Shown: positions 53,304 to 62,213 of the stretch, one piece after another
How the letters are laid out: every line of letters begins with the position of its first letter
How positions within the stretch are numbered: the stretch's first letter is position 1
Source of the DNA: an uncultured Clostridia bacterium
GTDB lineage: Bacteria > Bacillota > Clostridia > Lachnospirales > Anaerotignaceae
NCBI GenBank assembly: GCA_910586765.1
Contig: CAJUJJ010000003.1
Coordinates: forward strand, 62,001-126,000
Reading direction: 5' to 3'
DNA length: 64,000 nucleotides
The notes under the pieces: model-generated
The model's input: only the letters and a program-made list of their open reading frames with translations
Told to the model about the DNA's origin: nothing
Databases searched by the model: none
Translations under genes and position numbers: made by a program

Positions 53304-53628
53304 GGGGGAACTTTTTTCACTTGTGAAAAGTTCCCCCGTGTCCGTTGGACACTCCCCTTCAAAAACACGCTTGGAGCAAAAAGACCTTGAGGGCTCTGCC
53401 CTCAATACACCCGCAAGCCTTTGAAAAGGCTTGAGCGAAACTTTTTAAGAAAACTTTGTTTTTCTGATAACAAACAGAAATTACATTATAACCGTTTAAA
53501 GTCCCCTTACCGACAGCCCAAGCAGGGGAATTGTTAAAGGGGGTGCAACCCCCTTAACCCGTCGGGGGTGTGGGGGTGCTTCGGAACACCCCCACATTTT
53601 TGGCTACTTTTTTTAAAAAAGTAGCAAC
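53304..53628. repeat. GC-rich hairpin island, starting with the right palindrome copy
   Basis: The first 32 bases repeat the palindrome of 51897. Then come consecutive hairpins that stand out from the AT-rich genome: TTGAGGGC/GCCCTCAA (near 53378), CAAGCCTTT/AAAGGCTTG (near 53414), AAGGGGGT/ACCCCCTT (near 53536), GTGGGGGTG/CACCCCCAC (near 53570) and GCTACTTTTTT/AAAAAAGTAGC (near 53605). No ORF fits. The GGGGGTGCAACCCCC core is related in style to the element at 42760. Confidence 0.65.
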
Positions 53629-53741
53629 CATTTTACTACAAAGAACCGATACATTTCAATTTTCATTTTTTCAGTTAGTACTTATATAGATAATTGCAAA
53701 AACTTTTTATAAAAATTTTTTTGCAAAAAATAGGCTATAAT

Positions 53742-53770
53742 TTGCTTTTTTTTCCCAAAACGGATATAAT
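53742..53770 (+). promoter_or_regulatory. SigA promoter of metG
   Basis: TTGCTT (53742-53747), 17 bases and TATAAT (53765-53770) lie about 60 bases before the start codon. The short leader has no T-box or SAM-type structure that I can see. Confidence 0.6.
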
Positions 53771-53830
53771 ACTACCATATCGTGCGAAATTTGCAAAATT
53801 TGCAAAAGTAGAATTTTGGGAGGGATTTTT

Positions 53831-55807
53831 TTGGAAAAATTTTATATTACAACGCCTATTTATTACCCTAGTGATAAATTACACATAGGTCATTCTTATT
53901 GTACTGTAGCAACTGATACTATGGCAAGATATAAAAGACTACGTGGTTATGATGTTATGTTTTTGACAGGAACAGACGAACACGGTCAAAAATTAGAAAG
54001 AATTGCAAAAAAACAAGGCGTAACACCAAAAGAATATATTGATAATGTTGTAGTGGGTATTAAAGAGCTCTGGAAAACATTGAATATTTCTTATGATAAA
54101 TTTATTAGAACAACAGATGATTACCACGTTAAAACAGTACAAAAAATATTTAAACAGCTTTATGACCAAGGGGATATTTACAAAAGCACATATGAAGGCT
54201 GGTATTGTACTCCTTGTGAGTCCTTTTTTACAGAACATCAGCTTGTTGACGGAAAATGTCCGGACTGTGGCAGAGAAGTAGAAAAAGTAAAAGAGGAAAG
54301 TTATTTCTTCCGCCTTTCAAAATATCAAGACAGAATTATAAAATATATGGAAGAAAACACAGAATTTTTACAGCCTAATACTAGACAAAATGAAATGATT
54401 AACAATTTCTTAAAACCGGGCTTAGAAGATTTAGCAGTTAGCAGAACTTCATTTGAATGGGGCATACCTGTAGAATTTGACCCTGGACATATTGTATATG
54501 TTTGGGTTGATGCACTTTCTAACTATATTAGTGCATTGGGCTATGGTAGTGATGACGACAGTCTATTCCAAAAATATTGGCCAGCAGATGTACACGTTGT
54601 AGGAAAGGAAATTGTACGTTTCCATTCTATTATATGGCCTGCTATGCTTATGGCATTGAATTTGCCTTTGCCTAAACAAATTTTTGGACATGGTTGGCTT
54701 GTTATTAACGGTGGTAAAATGTCAAAATCTGTAGGGAATGTAGTAGACCCTAATGTATTGGTAGATAAATATGGCGTAGATGCAATAAGATATTTCTTGT
54801 TGAGAGAAATTGCTTTTGGACAAGATGGTAATTTTAACAATGAAGCACTGATACAAAGAATTAATTCCGATTTGGCGAATGATTTAGGTAATCTTGTTTC
54901 CAGAACAGTGGGTATGATAGAAAAATATTTTAATGGTACATTGCCAGAAGCACAATCTCCTACACAATTTGATGCGGATTTAATAGAAACTGCAAAAAGT
55001 ATTGTGCCAAAAGTAGAAGCAGATATGGACAAAATGATGTTTAGTGATGCTTTAATAGAACTTTGGAATTTAATTCGCAGAACAAATAAATATATTGATG
55101 AAACACAACCTTGGATATTGATAAAAGAAGAAGCAAAACATTCTGAATTGGCAAATGCTCTTTACAATGTAACAGAAAGTATTAGAATTATTTCTATACT
55201 ACTGCAACCATTTATGCCTAATACACCAGAATTAATATGGAAACAAATTGGTGTAGAAGCTGGAGAACTTACTGCATGGGAAAGTGCAAAACAATGGGGC
55301 AAATTACCAAAAACACTTTCTGTAAAAAAAGGAAATGTAATATTTCCAAGAATTGATATGAAAAAAGAACTTGCTGAATTAGAAGAAGCAATTAAGGCTT
55401 CTCAAGCAACTTCTATTGCAAATCAAGAGAAAAAACAAGAAGAAAAAAAAGAGCAGAAAAAACAACCAGAAGTGCCTTCTGAAATTAGCATTGATGACTT
55501 TTTTAAAGTGCAGCTAAAAGTAGGAGAAATTATTGCAAGTGAAAAAGTGGAAAAATCTGATAAATTGTTGAGAAATCAGGTAAAAATAGGTGATGAAGTA
55601 AGAACAATATTTTCTGGTATTTCAAAATGGTATAGCCCAGAAGAAATGGTCGGCAAAAAAGTAGTTGTTGCTTACAATTTGAAACCAAGAAAAATGATGG
55701 GCGAAATGTCATATGGTATGTTGTTGTGTGCAGATGACGGTGCAGACAAACTTTCACTATTGACATTGGACAAAAATGATATTCCAAGTGGAGCAGACAT
55801 AAGCTAA
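53831..55807 (+). CDS. metG: Methionyl-tRNA synthetase
   Basis: The 658-residue class I synthetase has HIGH as HIGHSYC at 18-24, a zinc knuckle (CTPCESFF through CPDCGREVEK), KMSKS in GGKMSKSVGNVVDPN near 300, the anticodon-binding helices (KYIDETQPWILIKEE), and a C-terminal EMAP-II-like tRNA-binding domain from about 555 (FFKVQLKVGEIIASEKVEKSDKLL through GMLLCADDG). A Lys/Glu/Gln-rich linker joins them. TTG at 53831 is preferred because GGGAGGG lies upstream at the right distance. Its stop overlaps the tatD start (TAATG). Confidence 0.97.
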   Translation: MEKFYITTPIYYPSDKLHIGHSYCTVATDTMARYKRLRGYDVMFLTGTDEHGQKLERIAKKQGVTPKEYIDNVVVGIKELWKTLNISYDKFIRTTDDYHVKTVQKIFKQLYDQGDIYKSTYEGWYCTPCESFFTEHQLVDGKCPDCGREVEKVKEESYFFRLSKYQDRIIKYMEENTEFLQPNTRQNEMINNFLKPGLEDLAVSRTSFEWGIPVEFDPGHIVYVWVDALSNYISALGYGSDDDSLFQKYWPADVHVVGKEIVRFHSIIWPAMLMALNLPLPKQIFGHGWLVINGGKMSKSVGNVVDPNVLVDKYGVDAIRYFLLREIAFGQDGNFNNEALIQRINSDLANDLGNLVSRTVGMIEKYFNGTLPEAQSPTQFDADLIETAKSIVPKVEADMDKMMFSDALIELWNLIRRTNKYIDETQPWILIKEEAKHSELANALYNVTESIRIISILLQPFMPNTPELIWKQIGVEAGELTAWESAKQWGKLPKTLSVKKGNVIFPRIDMKKELAELEEAIKASQATSIANQEKKQEEKKEQKKQPEVPSEISIDDFFKVQLKVGEIIASEKVEKSDKLLRNQVKIGDEVRTIFSGISKWYSPEEMVGKKVVVAYNLKPRKMMGEMSYGMLLCADDGADKLSLLTLDKNDIPSGADIS

Positions 55808-56565
55808 TGTATTTTGAATCTCATGCACATTATGATGATAGACAGTTCAATAAGGATAGGCAGGCACTTTTAGAGTGTCTGCCTCAATATGGCATTGATG
55901 TGGTAATCAATAGCGGTTCAGATTTAAAAAGCTCTTATATAGGCAAAAAACTGTCTGAACAGTATGATTATATTTATTTTGCCGCAGGGGTACACCCCAA
56001 TGAACTGTATGACATCAGTGAAAAAACAATACAAGAAATCCGTCAGCTGGCAGGACATAAAAAATGTGTTGCAATAGGAGAAATTGGTTTGGATTATCAT
56101 TATGATACTTTTGACAAAGAAGTACAAAAATATTGGTTTGAAAAACAATTATCACTTTCAAAATTGCTTCACATTCCTGTAATAATTCATTCACGAGAAG
56201 CAAGTCAAGATTGCTTCGACATTATTAAAAAAAGTGGTGTCGAAAAAGGCGTTATTCATTGCTATTCGGGCAGTGTAGAGATGGCAGAGGAATATGTAAA
56301 AATGGGATTTATGATAGGAATAGGAGGAGTTTTGACATATTCTAATGCTAAAAAATTGACAGAGGTAGCGAAAAAAATATCATTAGAACATATTTTGATT
56401 GAAACGGATTGCCCTTATTTATCGCCTGTCCCTCACAGAGGAAAACGCAATGATTCCAGAAATTTGGAATTTGTTGTAAAAAAATTGTCTGAAATAAAAG
56501 GACTTTCCCCTACTGAAATAGCGAACGCAACATTAAAAAACGGTAAAAATTTATTTTTTTCATAA
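55807..56565 (+). CDS. tatD: TatD-family metal-dependent deoxyribonuclease
   Basis: A 252-residue TIM-barrel hydrolase with metal ligands FESHAHYDD at the start, GEIGLDYHYDTFD near 92, VIIHSREASQD, VIHCYSG and IETDCPYLSPVPHRGKRND. Family members are 3'-5' exonucleases or DNases in DNA repair. One-base overlap with the metG stop shows coupling. metG-tatD-yabE is the order in B. subtilis as well. Confidence 0.94.
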   Translation: MYFESHAHYDDRQFNKDRQALLECLPQYGIDVVINSGSDLKSSYIGKKLSEQYDYIYFAAGVHPNELYDISEKTIQEIRQLAGHKKCVAIGEIGLDYHYDTFDKEVQKYWFEKQLSLSKLLHIPVIIHSREASQDCFDIIKKSGVEKGVIHCYSGSVEMAEEYVKMGFMIGIGGVLTYSNAKKLTEVAKKISLEHILIETDCPYLSPVPHRGKRNDSRNLEFVVKKLSEIKGLSPTEIANATLKNGKNLFFS

Positions 56566-56620
56566 AAAATGTTGAATATTTATTACAGATATGTTAATAT
56601 AATAAATGTAACAGGATAAG

Positions 56621-56655
56621 GATATATCACAATTGGGTATATCTTTATTTTATGC
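56621..56655 (+). terminator. Weak terminator after tatD
   Basis: A 6-bp stem GATATA/TATATC (56621-56626, 56638-56643) is followed by TTTATTTTAT. The stem is short, so read-through into the next gene is likely. Confidence 0.4.
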
Positions 56656-56732
56656 AGTAAAGATAGGCACAACTGAAAATAGTTGTAAATACTGTCAAGG
56701 CATTTATCAAAAAGGAATAATGTCAAATAAAA

Positions 56733-56779
56733 CGAATAGGGTGTCCTATCCTATCAAATGCAACACCATAGGACATTCG
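56733..56779 (+). promoter_or_regulatory. Hairpin over the ribosome-site approach of the YabE-like gene
   Basis: An 8-bp stem TGTCCTAT/ATAGGACA (56742-56749, 56768-56775), extended by CGAA/TTCG below a bulge, ends three bases before the GAGGAGGAG ribosome site. No T run follows, so it is not a terminator; it may influence translation or mRNA stability. It does not look like the ydaO c-di-AMP riboswitch. Confidence 0.45.
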
Positions 56780-56790
56780 AGGAGGAGAAA

Positions 56791-57639
56791 ATGACAAAAA
56801 GACTGATTAGAGTAATAGCTATTGTAGTATTTATGCTGGCTATTGGCAGCAACACGGCCTTCGCTTACACAAAAACTGTAATTATCAATTTGGACGGTGT
56901 GCCTCGTATGATAAATACAGACAAAGAAACAGTGGGCGATTTAATGAAAACGTTAGATGATGTAGTTTCTGCTGATTATGTGTTACAAGGGGATATCAAC
57001 AAAAACACAGAGCTAACAAAAAATATGGTCATTGATTTGACCTCCATCACGGAAAAGAAGATAACAAAAAAAGAAACCATTGCCTACGATACAGAAATTA
57101 GAGAAAATCCTGATTTAGAAGAAGGCAAGGAGAATGTATTGCAAGAAGGGGAAAATGGAGAGTTATCCATTATTACAAAAGAAAATTATTCTGGAGCGGA
57201 ACTGATTTCTTCTGAAGTAGTAGAAGAATTGGTTACGAAAGAAGCAAAAAATAAAATTATTGAAAGAGGAACAAAGAAAAAAGAAATTCCAATTCCCGTC
57301 GTAGAATTAAAGAAAGAAAAACAGCCAGCAAGTGTTACTGCTTCTACAGTAACAAATAATAGTACTTCTTTAAATGTGGTGGCGACAGGCTATACACCTG
57401 GTGACCCAGGTTGTACAGGGATTACTTATACAGGAACAAAAGCATCAAGGGGAACCATTGCGGTAGACCCTAAAGTGATACCTTTTGGCACAAAATTATA
57501 TATACCAGGTTATGGCTATGGTGTAGCTGCCGATACAGGCGGAGCAATTAAAGGGAATAAAATAGATTTGTGCTATGAAAGCAGAACAGAAGCATTAAAT
57601 TGGGGTATCAAAAATATTACAGTGTATATTGTAAGATAA
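56791..57639 (+). CDS. YabE-like cell-wall protein (DUF348, G5 and 3D domains)
   Basis: A 282-residue exported protein. A signal peptide ends near AFA (residue 26). DUF348 follows (IINLDGVPRMINTDKETVGDL), then a G5 segment (KKETIAYDTEIRENPDLEEGK through ERGTKKKEIP), then a C-terminal 3D domain with its three aspartates (VVATGYTPGDPG, GTIAVDPKVIPFGT, ADTGGAIKGNKIDLCY). 3D domains are related to lytic transglycosylases such as MltA and RpfB-type resuscitation factors, so cell-wall remodelling is expected. ATG 56791 is directly behind GAGGAGGAG. Confidence 0.9.
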   Translation: MTKRLIRVIAIVVFMLAIGSNTAFAYTKTVIINLDGVPRMINTDKETVGDLMKTLDDVVSADYVLQGDINKNTELTKNMVIDLTSITEKKITKKETIAYDTEIRENPDLEEGKENVLQEGENGELSIITKENYSGAELISSEVVEELVTKEAKNKIIERGTKKKEIPIPVVELKKEKQPASVTASTVTNNSTSLNVVATGYTPGDPGCTGITYTGTKASRGTIAVDPKVIPFGTKLYIPGYGYGVAADTGGAIKGNKIDLCYESRTEALNWGIKNITVYIVR

Positions 57640-57640
57640 T

Positions 57641-57679
57641 AAAAAATCCACTATTTTGTGTGTAAATAGTGGATTTTTT
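57641..57679. terminator. Strong bidirectional terminator
   Basis: A perfect 16-bp stem (57641-57656 with 57664-57679) starting in A6 and ending in T6 lies between the convergent genes ending at 57639 and 57694. Confidence 0.92.
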
Positions 57680-57693
57680 TATTGTTTTGAAAT

Positions 57694-59037
57694 TTAATTT
57701 TTCGTATGAAAATCTAATTTATAAAATGTTCTTTCTGGTTCACCATTTGGAGAAAAACCGTTTATATACCATACTACTTTGTCATTGATACAAATAGGTT
57801 GACAATCATAAGAAAGCATTACCATAAAGGTAGTGCCTGCTGTTAATTCTGATGATATATTACCATTTTCATCTACTATTTTCGCTTCCATACTACAAGG
57901 AGAACCTTCAGAAAATACTTCCCATAATAACATATAATTTCCATTAGGAAGTTTTGTAATATAAGGTTTGCTAGCAGATAAGTTTTCCTCACTATTTGCA
58001 TAATTTGTAATATTTACTTGTTTTACTCTTGAAGTATCTTTTTTGTTAATTATCAATAACATGACATCTCTTGTAGAAGATTTGCTTTTTTGGTCAATAC
58101 TACTAACTGCTGCAATATAATTGTTTTCAGAAACTTCAAAACCGCCTATTGAAACACCTGTATAATTATTTCCTGTATCCCCTGAAATTTTAAGCATATT
58201 TACTACAGTACAAAGACCATTTGATTTTGTAAATTTGCCTTTGCTTAATTCATCATTATATTTTATTAGTACAACAGAGCGAGGATACGCATCTCCTAAA
58301 TCAAGTGCTACTAATTTACCATCATCTATTGCAACATATTGGTCAAAAGAGTGGCTAACATATCCATATTCGTCATTCATTACTTTACTAAATTCATCAG
58401 CAATTTCCATTTTATCAATATCTACACTATATGTAATGTTGGCTTGATGATGATAACCATCACGTGATTGATACATTTCGTGACAAGAACGTATATACAA
58501 ATAGTTGTTATATTCCACCATTCTTAAAGAGCCTGATTTGAATGGCTTTGTAGTATTATTGTTGCTGTAGTCTACTGCTCCAATTTTTTCCCAATCTTTA
58601 TTATATTTTACTGTTTTAAATGTAATTTCATTGTCATTTTCGGCAGTATTGTTTTGTCCAAATACAATAAAATTATATTTGCTTCCGCAATACACTCCGC
58701 CAAAAAGAGGTAACTCCATAGCAATTTTTTTGCTTTTTATCAATTCATATGTATCACTGTTATAGGTATCTACATTTATGGTATTGTTGCTGAAATCTAC
58801 AACACAAAATGTATTGTCGTCATTTACATACATATAAGATGTCACAACTGTTCCATAATTTCCATATCCATTATTGTTTGGAGCAGTTGATGTTAAAACT
58901 TTTGTTTCTCCCACACTAGATTTTGACATTGTAATCCAACCAGTTTCGGGGTCTGCAGGCAGATTATGAGAAGCAGATACGGTAGTAGATAACATCATCA
59001 TAGCTGTTGCAAAACAAATTATTTTTTTGAATAACAT
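57694..59037 (-). CDS. Secreted beta-propeller-like protein of unknown function
   Basis: A 447-residue exported protein with signal peptide MLFKKIICFATAMMMLSTTV, cleaved near ASA (residue 22). The mature chain is repetitive beta strands with alternating aromatic and polar residues (TFCVVDFSNNTINVDTYN, YNNYLYIRSCHEMYQ, KLVALDLGDAYPRSVVLIKY, LPNGNYMLLWEVFSEG). That suggests a six- or seven-bladed propeller. It has no anchor motif. GGAGGG lies before ATG. It is downstream of pfp on the minus strand by 22 bases, but functional linkage is not evident. Confidence 0.65.
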   Translation of the reverse strand: MLFKKIICFATAMMMLSTTVSASHNLPADPETGWITMSKSSVGETKVLTSTAPNNNGYGNYGTVVTSYMYVNDDNTFCVVDFSNNTINVDTYNSDTYELIKSKKIAMELPLFGGVYCGSKYNFIVFGQNNTAENDNEITFKTVKYNKDWEKIGAVDYSNNNTTKPFKSGSLRMVEYNNYLYIRSCHEMYQSRDGYHHQANITYSVDIDKMEIADEFSKVMNDEYGYVSHSFDQYVAIDDGKLVALDLGDAYPRSVVLIKYNDELSKGKFTKSNGLCTVVNMLKISGDTGNNYTGVSIGGFEVSENNYIAAVSSIDQKSKSSTRDVMLLIINKKDTSRVKQVNITNYANSEENLSASKPYITKLPNGNYMLLWEVFSEGSPCSMEAKIVDENGNISSELTAGTTFMVMLSYDCQPICINDKVVWYINGFSPNGEPERTFYKLDFHTKN

Positions 59038-59059
59038 AGTAAATCCCTCCTAATAATAT

Positions 59060-60280
59060 TTATAGTTTAAAGTGGACAGGAACACCATTGCGGTATGTGA
59101 CAGGAAGTTCTCCCTGTACAAGAGGCAATATATAATCCATTAATTCTTGTGTGACATCATTGCCTTGTTCTGTAATCCAATTTCTTGGTACAAATTTTAC
59201 ACGATTTGCAATTTTGCTAATAGGAGAAAATGTAATTTCAATTTGATAAGGTGTATTACTTGTTCTTTTGATACAAGCCATTTCACTAGAAAAACCACTT
59301 ATTACTCTATCAGCCGCAGCATTACCTAAAAGACGAGCTTCGTGAATATCAGAAGCACTTGCAATATGAGAAGCACATCTTTGCATAACATTTAATTCTA
59401 TGCTTCTAACTTTACAACCAATTTCATGACGAACAATTTCTTCTAAAAAACGTCCTGTGCCAGCGAGCATTTTATGTCCAAAATCATCTGTTTGTTGATT
59501 TTGCATAGCATCTGCAATATAATACCCTTCTTCATTTTTTAGTCCTTCACTAATGGCAACTACAACAGCCATTCTTTCAGAAAGTTTACACTGTAAATCT
59601 TCTAAAAATTGCTCAATATCAAAAGGAACTTCAGAAAGATAAATTAAATCGGGTGAAGCGTGACCGTTACATCTAGCTAAAGCAGATGCTGCTGTTAACC
59701 AGCCTGTATCTCTGCCCATTACTTCCACAATACTAACAGAAGGTCTTGCATAAACGTGACAGTCACAAGCAATTTCTGAAAATGTGGTAGCAATATATTT
59801 TGCGGCAGAGCCAAAGCCAGGACAATGGTCTGTTTCAGATAAGTCATTATCTATTGTTTTAGGTGCCCCGATAATTTTAATGTCGTTGATATTTTTTGCC
59901 TTGCAATAAGAAGCCAATTTTTCTACAGTATCCATAGAATCATTGCCTCCTATATAAACAAAATAGCCTATATTATGTTTTCTCAGTACAGATACTATTT
60001 TTTCATATTCCAAACTGCTTTCTTTCCAGTCAGACAATTTCATACGACAGGAACCTAATGCAGAAGAAGGTGTTTGACAGAGAAGCTGTAATGCTTCTGG
60101 ATTAAAAAGGGCAGGTTTTAATTCTATCAGTTTGTCTGATAGTATGCCAAGTACACCGTTACGAGCACCATATACTTTTTCTATTGCTGTGCTTACAATA
60201 CCCTTTTCAATGACACCACAAAGTGTGGCATTGATTGCCGCAGTAGGGCCGCCTGATTGTGCTACTAATAAATTTTTCAT
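59060..60280 (-). CDS. pfp: Pyrophosphate-dependent 6-phosphofructokinase
   Basis: The enzyme interconverts fructose 6-phosphate and fructose 1,6-bisphosphate using pyrophosphate, a reversible glycolytic step common in anaerobes. The 406-residue protein has AQSGGPTAAINATL at the start, GGNDSMDTVEKL (PPi-type Asp in place of the Gly of ATP enzymes), GAPKTIDNDLSETDHCPGFGSA with the PPi-type lysine, and VEVMGRDTGWLTAASALAR. AAAGG precedes ATG. The small monooxygenase-fold gene lies 13 bases upstream in the same direction. Confidence 0.92.
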   Translation of the reverse strand: MKNLLVAQSGGPTAAINATLCGVIEKGIVSTAIEKVYGARNGVLGILSDKLIELKPALFNPEALQLLCQTPSSALGSCRMKLSDWKESSLEYEKIVSVLRKHNIGYFVYIGGNDSMDTVEKLASYCKAKNINDIKIIGAPKTIDNDLSETDHCPGFGSAAKYIATTFSEIACDCHVYARPSVSIVEVMGRDTGWLTAASALARCNGHASPDLIYLSEVPFDIEQFLEDLQCKLSERMAVVVAISEGLKNEEGYYIADAMQNQQTDDFGHKMLAGTGRFLEEIVRHEIGCKVRSIELNVMQRCASHIASASDIHEARLLGNAAADRVISGFSSEMACIKRTSNTPYQIEITFSPISKIANRVKFVPRNWITEQGNDVTQELMDYILPLVQGELPVTYRNGVPVHFKL

Positions 60281-60293
60281 ATGATTACCTTTC

Positions 60294-60584
60294 CTATATA
60301 TTCATAATACGAAAATGATTTACTGGTCTTTGTTCTGTTCTACAATCTCTCATTTGTGGTACAAGTGTTTTAAAATGCTCTGTATTGTTGTGATATGCTA
60401 TTGCATTTTCATCTTCCCATTGCTCAATAATGCAGTAATGGAGAGGATTTTGTGTGTTTTGATGTACTGTGTAAGAAATACAACCTTTTTCTTTTCTACT
60501 TTGTTGTGTCATTTTTTCAACAATAGAAATAAAAAGCTGTTGTTTTTGTTCTGCTATAATATTATCTGAAATAATTGTAATCAT
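60294..60584 (-). CDS. Small ABM-fold (YgiN/quinol monooxygenase-like) protein
   Basis: A 96-residue ferredoxin-like alpha-beta protein of the antibiotic biosynthesis monooxygenase superfamily: IISDNIIAEQKQQLFISIVEKM, KEKGCISYTVHQNTQNPLHY, CIIEQWEDENAIAYHNNTEHFKTL. Members include YgiN quinol monooxygenase, heme-degrading enzymes and many of unknown role. The AxHxxxxHF motif is present as AYHNNTEHF. It is first in a short operon with pfp. The actual substrate is unknown. Confidence 0.85.
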   Translation of the reverse strand: MITIISDNIIAEQKQQLFISIVEKMTQQSRKEKGCISYTVHQNTQNPLHYCIIEQWEDENAIAYHNNTEHFKTLVPQMRDCRTEQRPVNHFRIMNI

Positions 60585-60684
60585 TTATAATCCCCTTTTT
60601 GAAATCGTATTATTATTATATTATAATTGTTTCTACTTTTTTGCAATGGTAAAGTAAAAAAAGAATAAAAATTTATAATATAGA

Positions 60685-60711
60685 ACCTCGAAAAACAAAG
60701 TTTTTCGAGGT
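60685..60711 (-). terminator. Hairpin after putP
   Basis: A perfect 12-bp stem ACCTCGAAAAAC/GTTTTTCGAGGT (60685-60696, 60700-60711) with a 3-base loop. The tail on the minus strand is only moderately T-rich. Confidence 0.6.
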
Positions 60712-60731
60712 CTGAAAACAAATTTTATAAA

Positions 60732-62213
60732 TTATATATGACAATTTTTTAAAGAGTCAAATTCATCTGTCATATCTTTTGGTGGAGGATTATCTAATAA
60801 ACTAAATACTACAATAGCTAATATAGAAGTCAATGCACCAGGTACCATTGCATATATTTCAAATATGCCTCCTAACGAACCTAACAATCCCCAAACAATA
60901 GAAACCACACCACCAGTAATTACACCAGCAATAGCTCCTTTTCTGGTCATACGCCTCCAATAAAGAGAAAGTAGTACAGTAGGGCCAAATGCACAGCCAA
61001 AACCAGCCCAAGCATAACTAACCAAACTGAATATACTGCTGTTAGGGTCTAAACCAATTACAACAGCGATTGCAGTAATAATTACCACTGTCATTCTGCT
61101 TAATTTTAAAAGTTCTGCATCTGTTGCAGAAGGTTTTATAAATGCTTTGTAAATGTCTTCTGAAATAGAAGAAGCAGTTACTAAAAGCTGAGAGTCTGCT
61201 GTACTCATTGTAGCGGCTAATATAGCAGAAAGAAGTATTGCAGCTATAACAGGGTGGAAAAGACGCATAGCCATTGTCATAAATACTGTTTCGTGAGCTC
61301 CCTCTGCTAATGGAGGATTTAAGTAGGCAATACCAAAAATACCCACCAGTATAGCAAAAGAAAGTGAAATAATAACCCATACCATAGCAATCAAACGTGC
61401 TGGTGCGACTTCTTTAGAACTTCTGATTGCCATAAATCTTGCTAAAATATGAGGTTGTCCAAAATAACCAAATCCCCAACTAATACCAGTGATGACAACA
61501 AACCAAGAAATATTGTTTCCATTTGGTATAATATTTAATATTCCTTCGTGGCTTTGATTTACAATATCCATAGTAGTGTCTAAACTTCCTATTGATTTTA
61601 CTGCTGCAACAGGTATTACGATAATTGCAAAAAACATCAAAAGACCTTGAAATAAATCTGTCCAGCAAACTGCTTTAAATCCTCCTAAACAAGTATAAAT
61701 TACAACAATAACAGCACCCACTAAAAGCCCTGTTAAATAAGAAATACCAAAAACAGTCTGAAATAGTTTTGCTGCTGTAACAAAAGCAGAGGAAGTATAT
61801 ACTAAAAAGAATACAATAATAAATAGTGCTGTTAAAATACGTAATGTTCTGGAAGTATCACGAAATCTTTGTTCGAAATAGTCAGGCATTGTTAAAGAAT
61901 TGCCAGCAATTTCTGTATATTGGCGTAATCTTTTTGCAATAATTTTCCAGTTTAAATACGTACCAATAGCAAGTCCTAATGCTGTCCATATCGCTTCTTG
62001 TGCTCCAGCCATAGAAAGATAAGCAAGTCCTGGAAGACCTGTCAAAAGCCAGCCGCTCATATCAGAAGCCTGTGCACTTAATGAAGCAACCCAAACATTT
62101 AAAGAACGTCCACCTAAAATATAGTCAGACATATTTTCGTTTTTATTTGAGAAATACATACCTATGGCTATCATAATGCCTATGTAAATCGCAAATATTA
62201 CAACATAAATCAT
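60732..62213 (-). CDS. putP: Sodium/proline symporter PutP
   Basis: A 493-residue sodium:solute symporter with about 12-13 membrane helices. Signature segments match PutP: GMYFSNKNENMSDYILGGRSLN, SLSAQASDMSGWLLTGLPGLAYLSG-like region near 50-70, TMPDYFEQRFRD, CLGGFKAVCWTDLFQGLLM and the sodium-site region AATMSTADSQLLVTASSISEDIY. Proline is the probable substrate, serving as osmolyte or carbon, nitrogen and Stickland electron acceptor. CAGGAGGAG precedes ATG. A leader of about 216 bases with paired elements lies upstream. Confidence 0.93.
   Translation of the reverse strand: MIYVVIFAIYIGIMIAIGMYFSNKNENMSDYILGGRSLNVWVASLSAQASDMSGWLLTGLPGLAYLSMAGAQEAIWTALGLAIGTYLNWKIIAKRLRQYTEIAGNSLTMPDYFEQRFRDTSRTLRILTALFIIVFFLVYTSSAFVTAAKLFQTVFGISYLTGLLVGAVIVVIYTCLGGFKAVCWTDLFQGLLMFFAIIVIPVAAVKSIGSLDTTMDIVNQSHEGILNIIPNGNNISWFVVITGISWGFGYFGQPHILARFMAIRSSKEVAPARLIAMVWVIISLSFAILVGIFGIAYLNPPLAEGAHETVFMTMAMRLFHPVIAAILLSAILAATMSTADSQLLVTASSISEDIYKAFIKPSATDAELLKLSRMTVVIITAIAVVIGLDPNSSIFSLVSYAWAGFGCAFGPTVLLSLYWRRMTRKGAIAGVITGGVVSIVWGLLGSLGGIFEIYAMVPGALTSILAIVVFSLLDNPPPKDMTDEFDSLKNCHI

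Noticed and set aside
53640..53830. T-box leader for metG
   Set aside because: No T-box sequence (TGGN-ACC-type bulge element) or terminator pair is present and the predicted leader is only about 55 bases.
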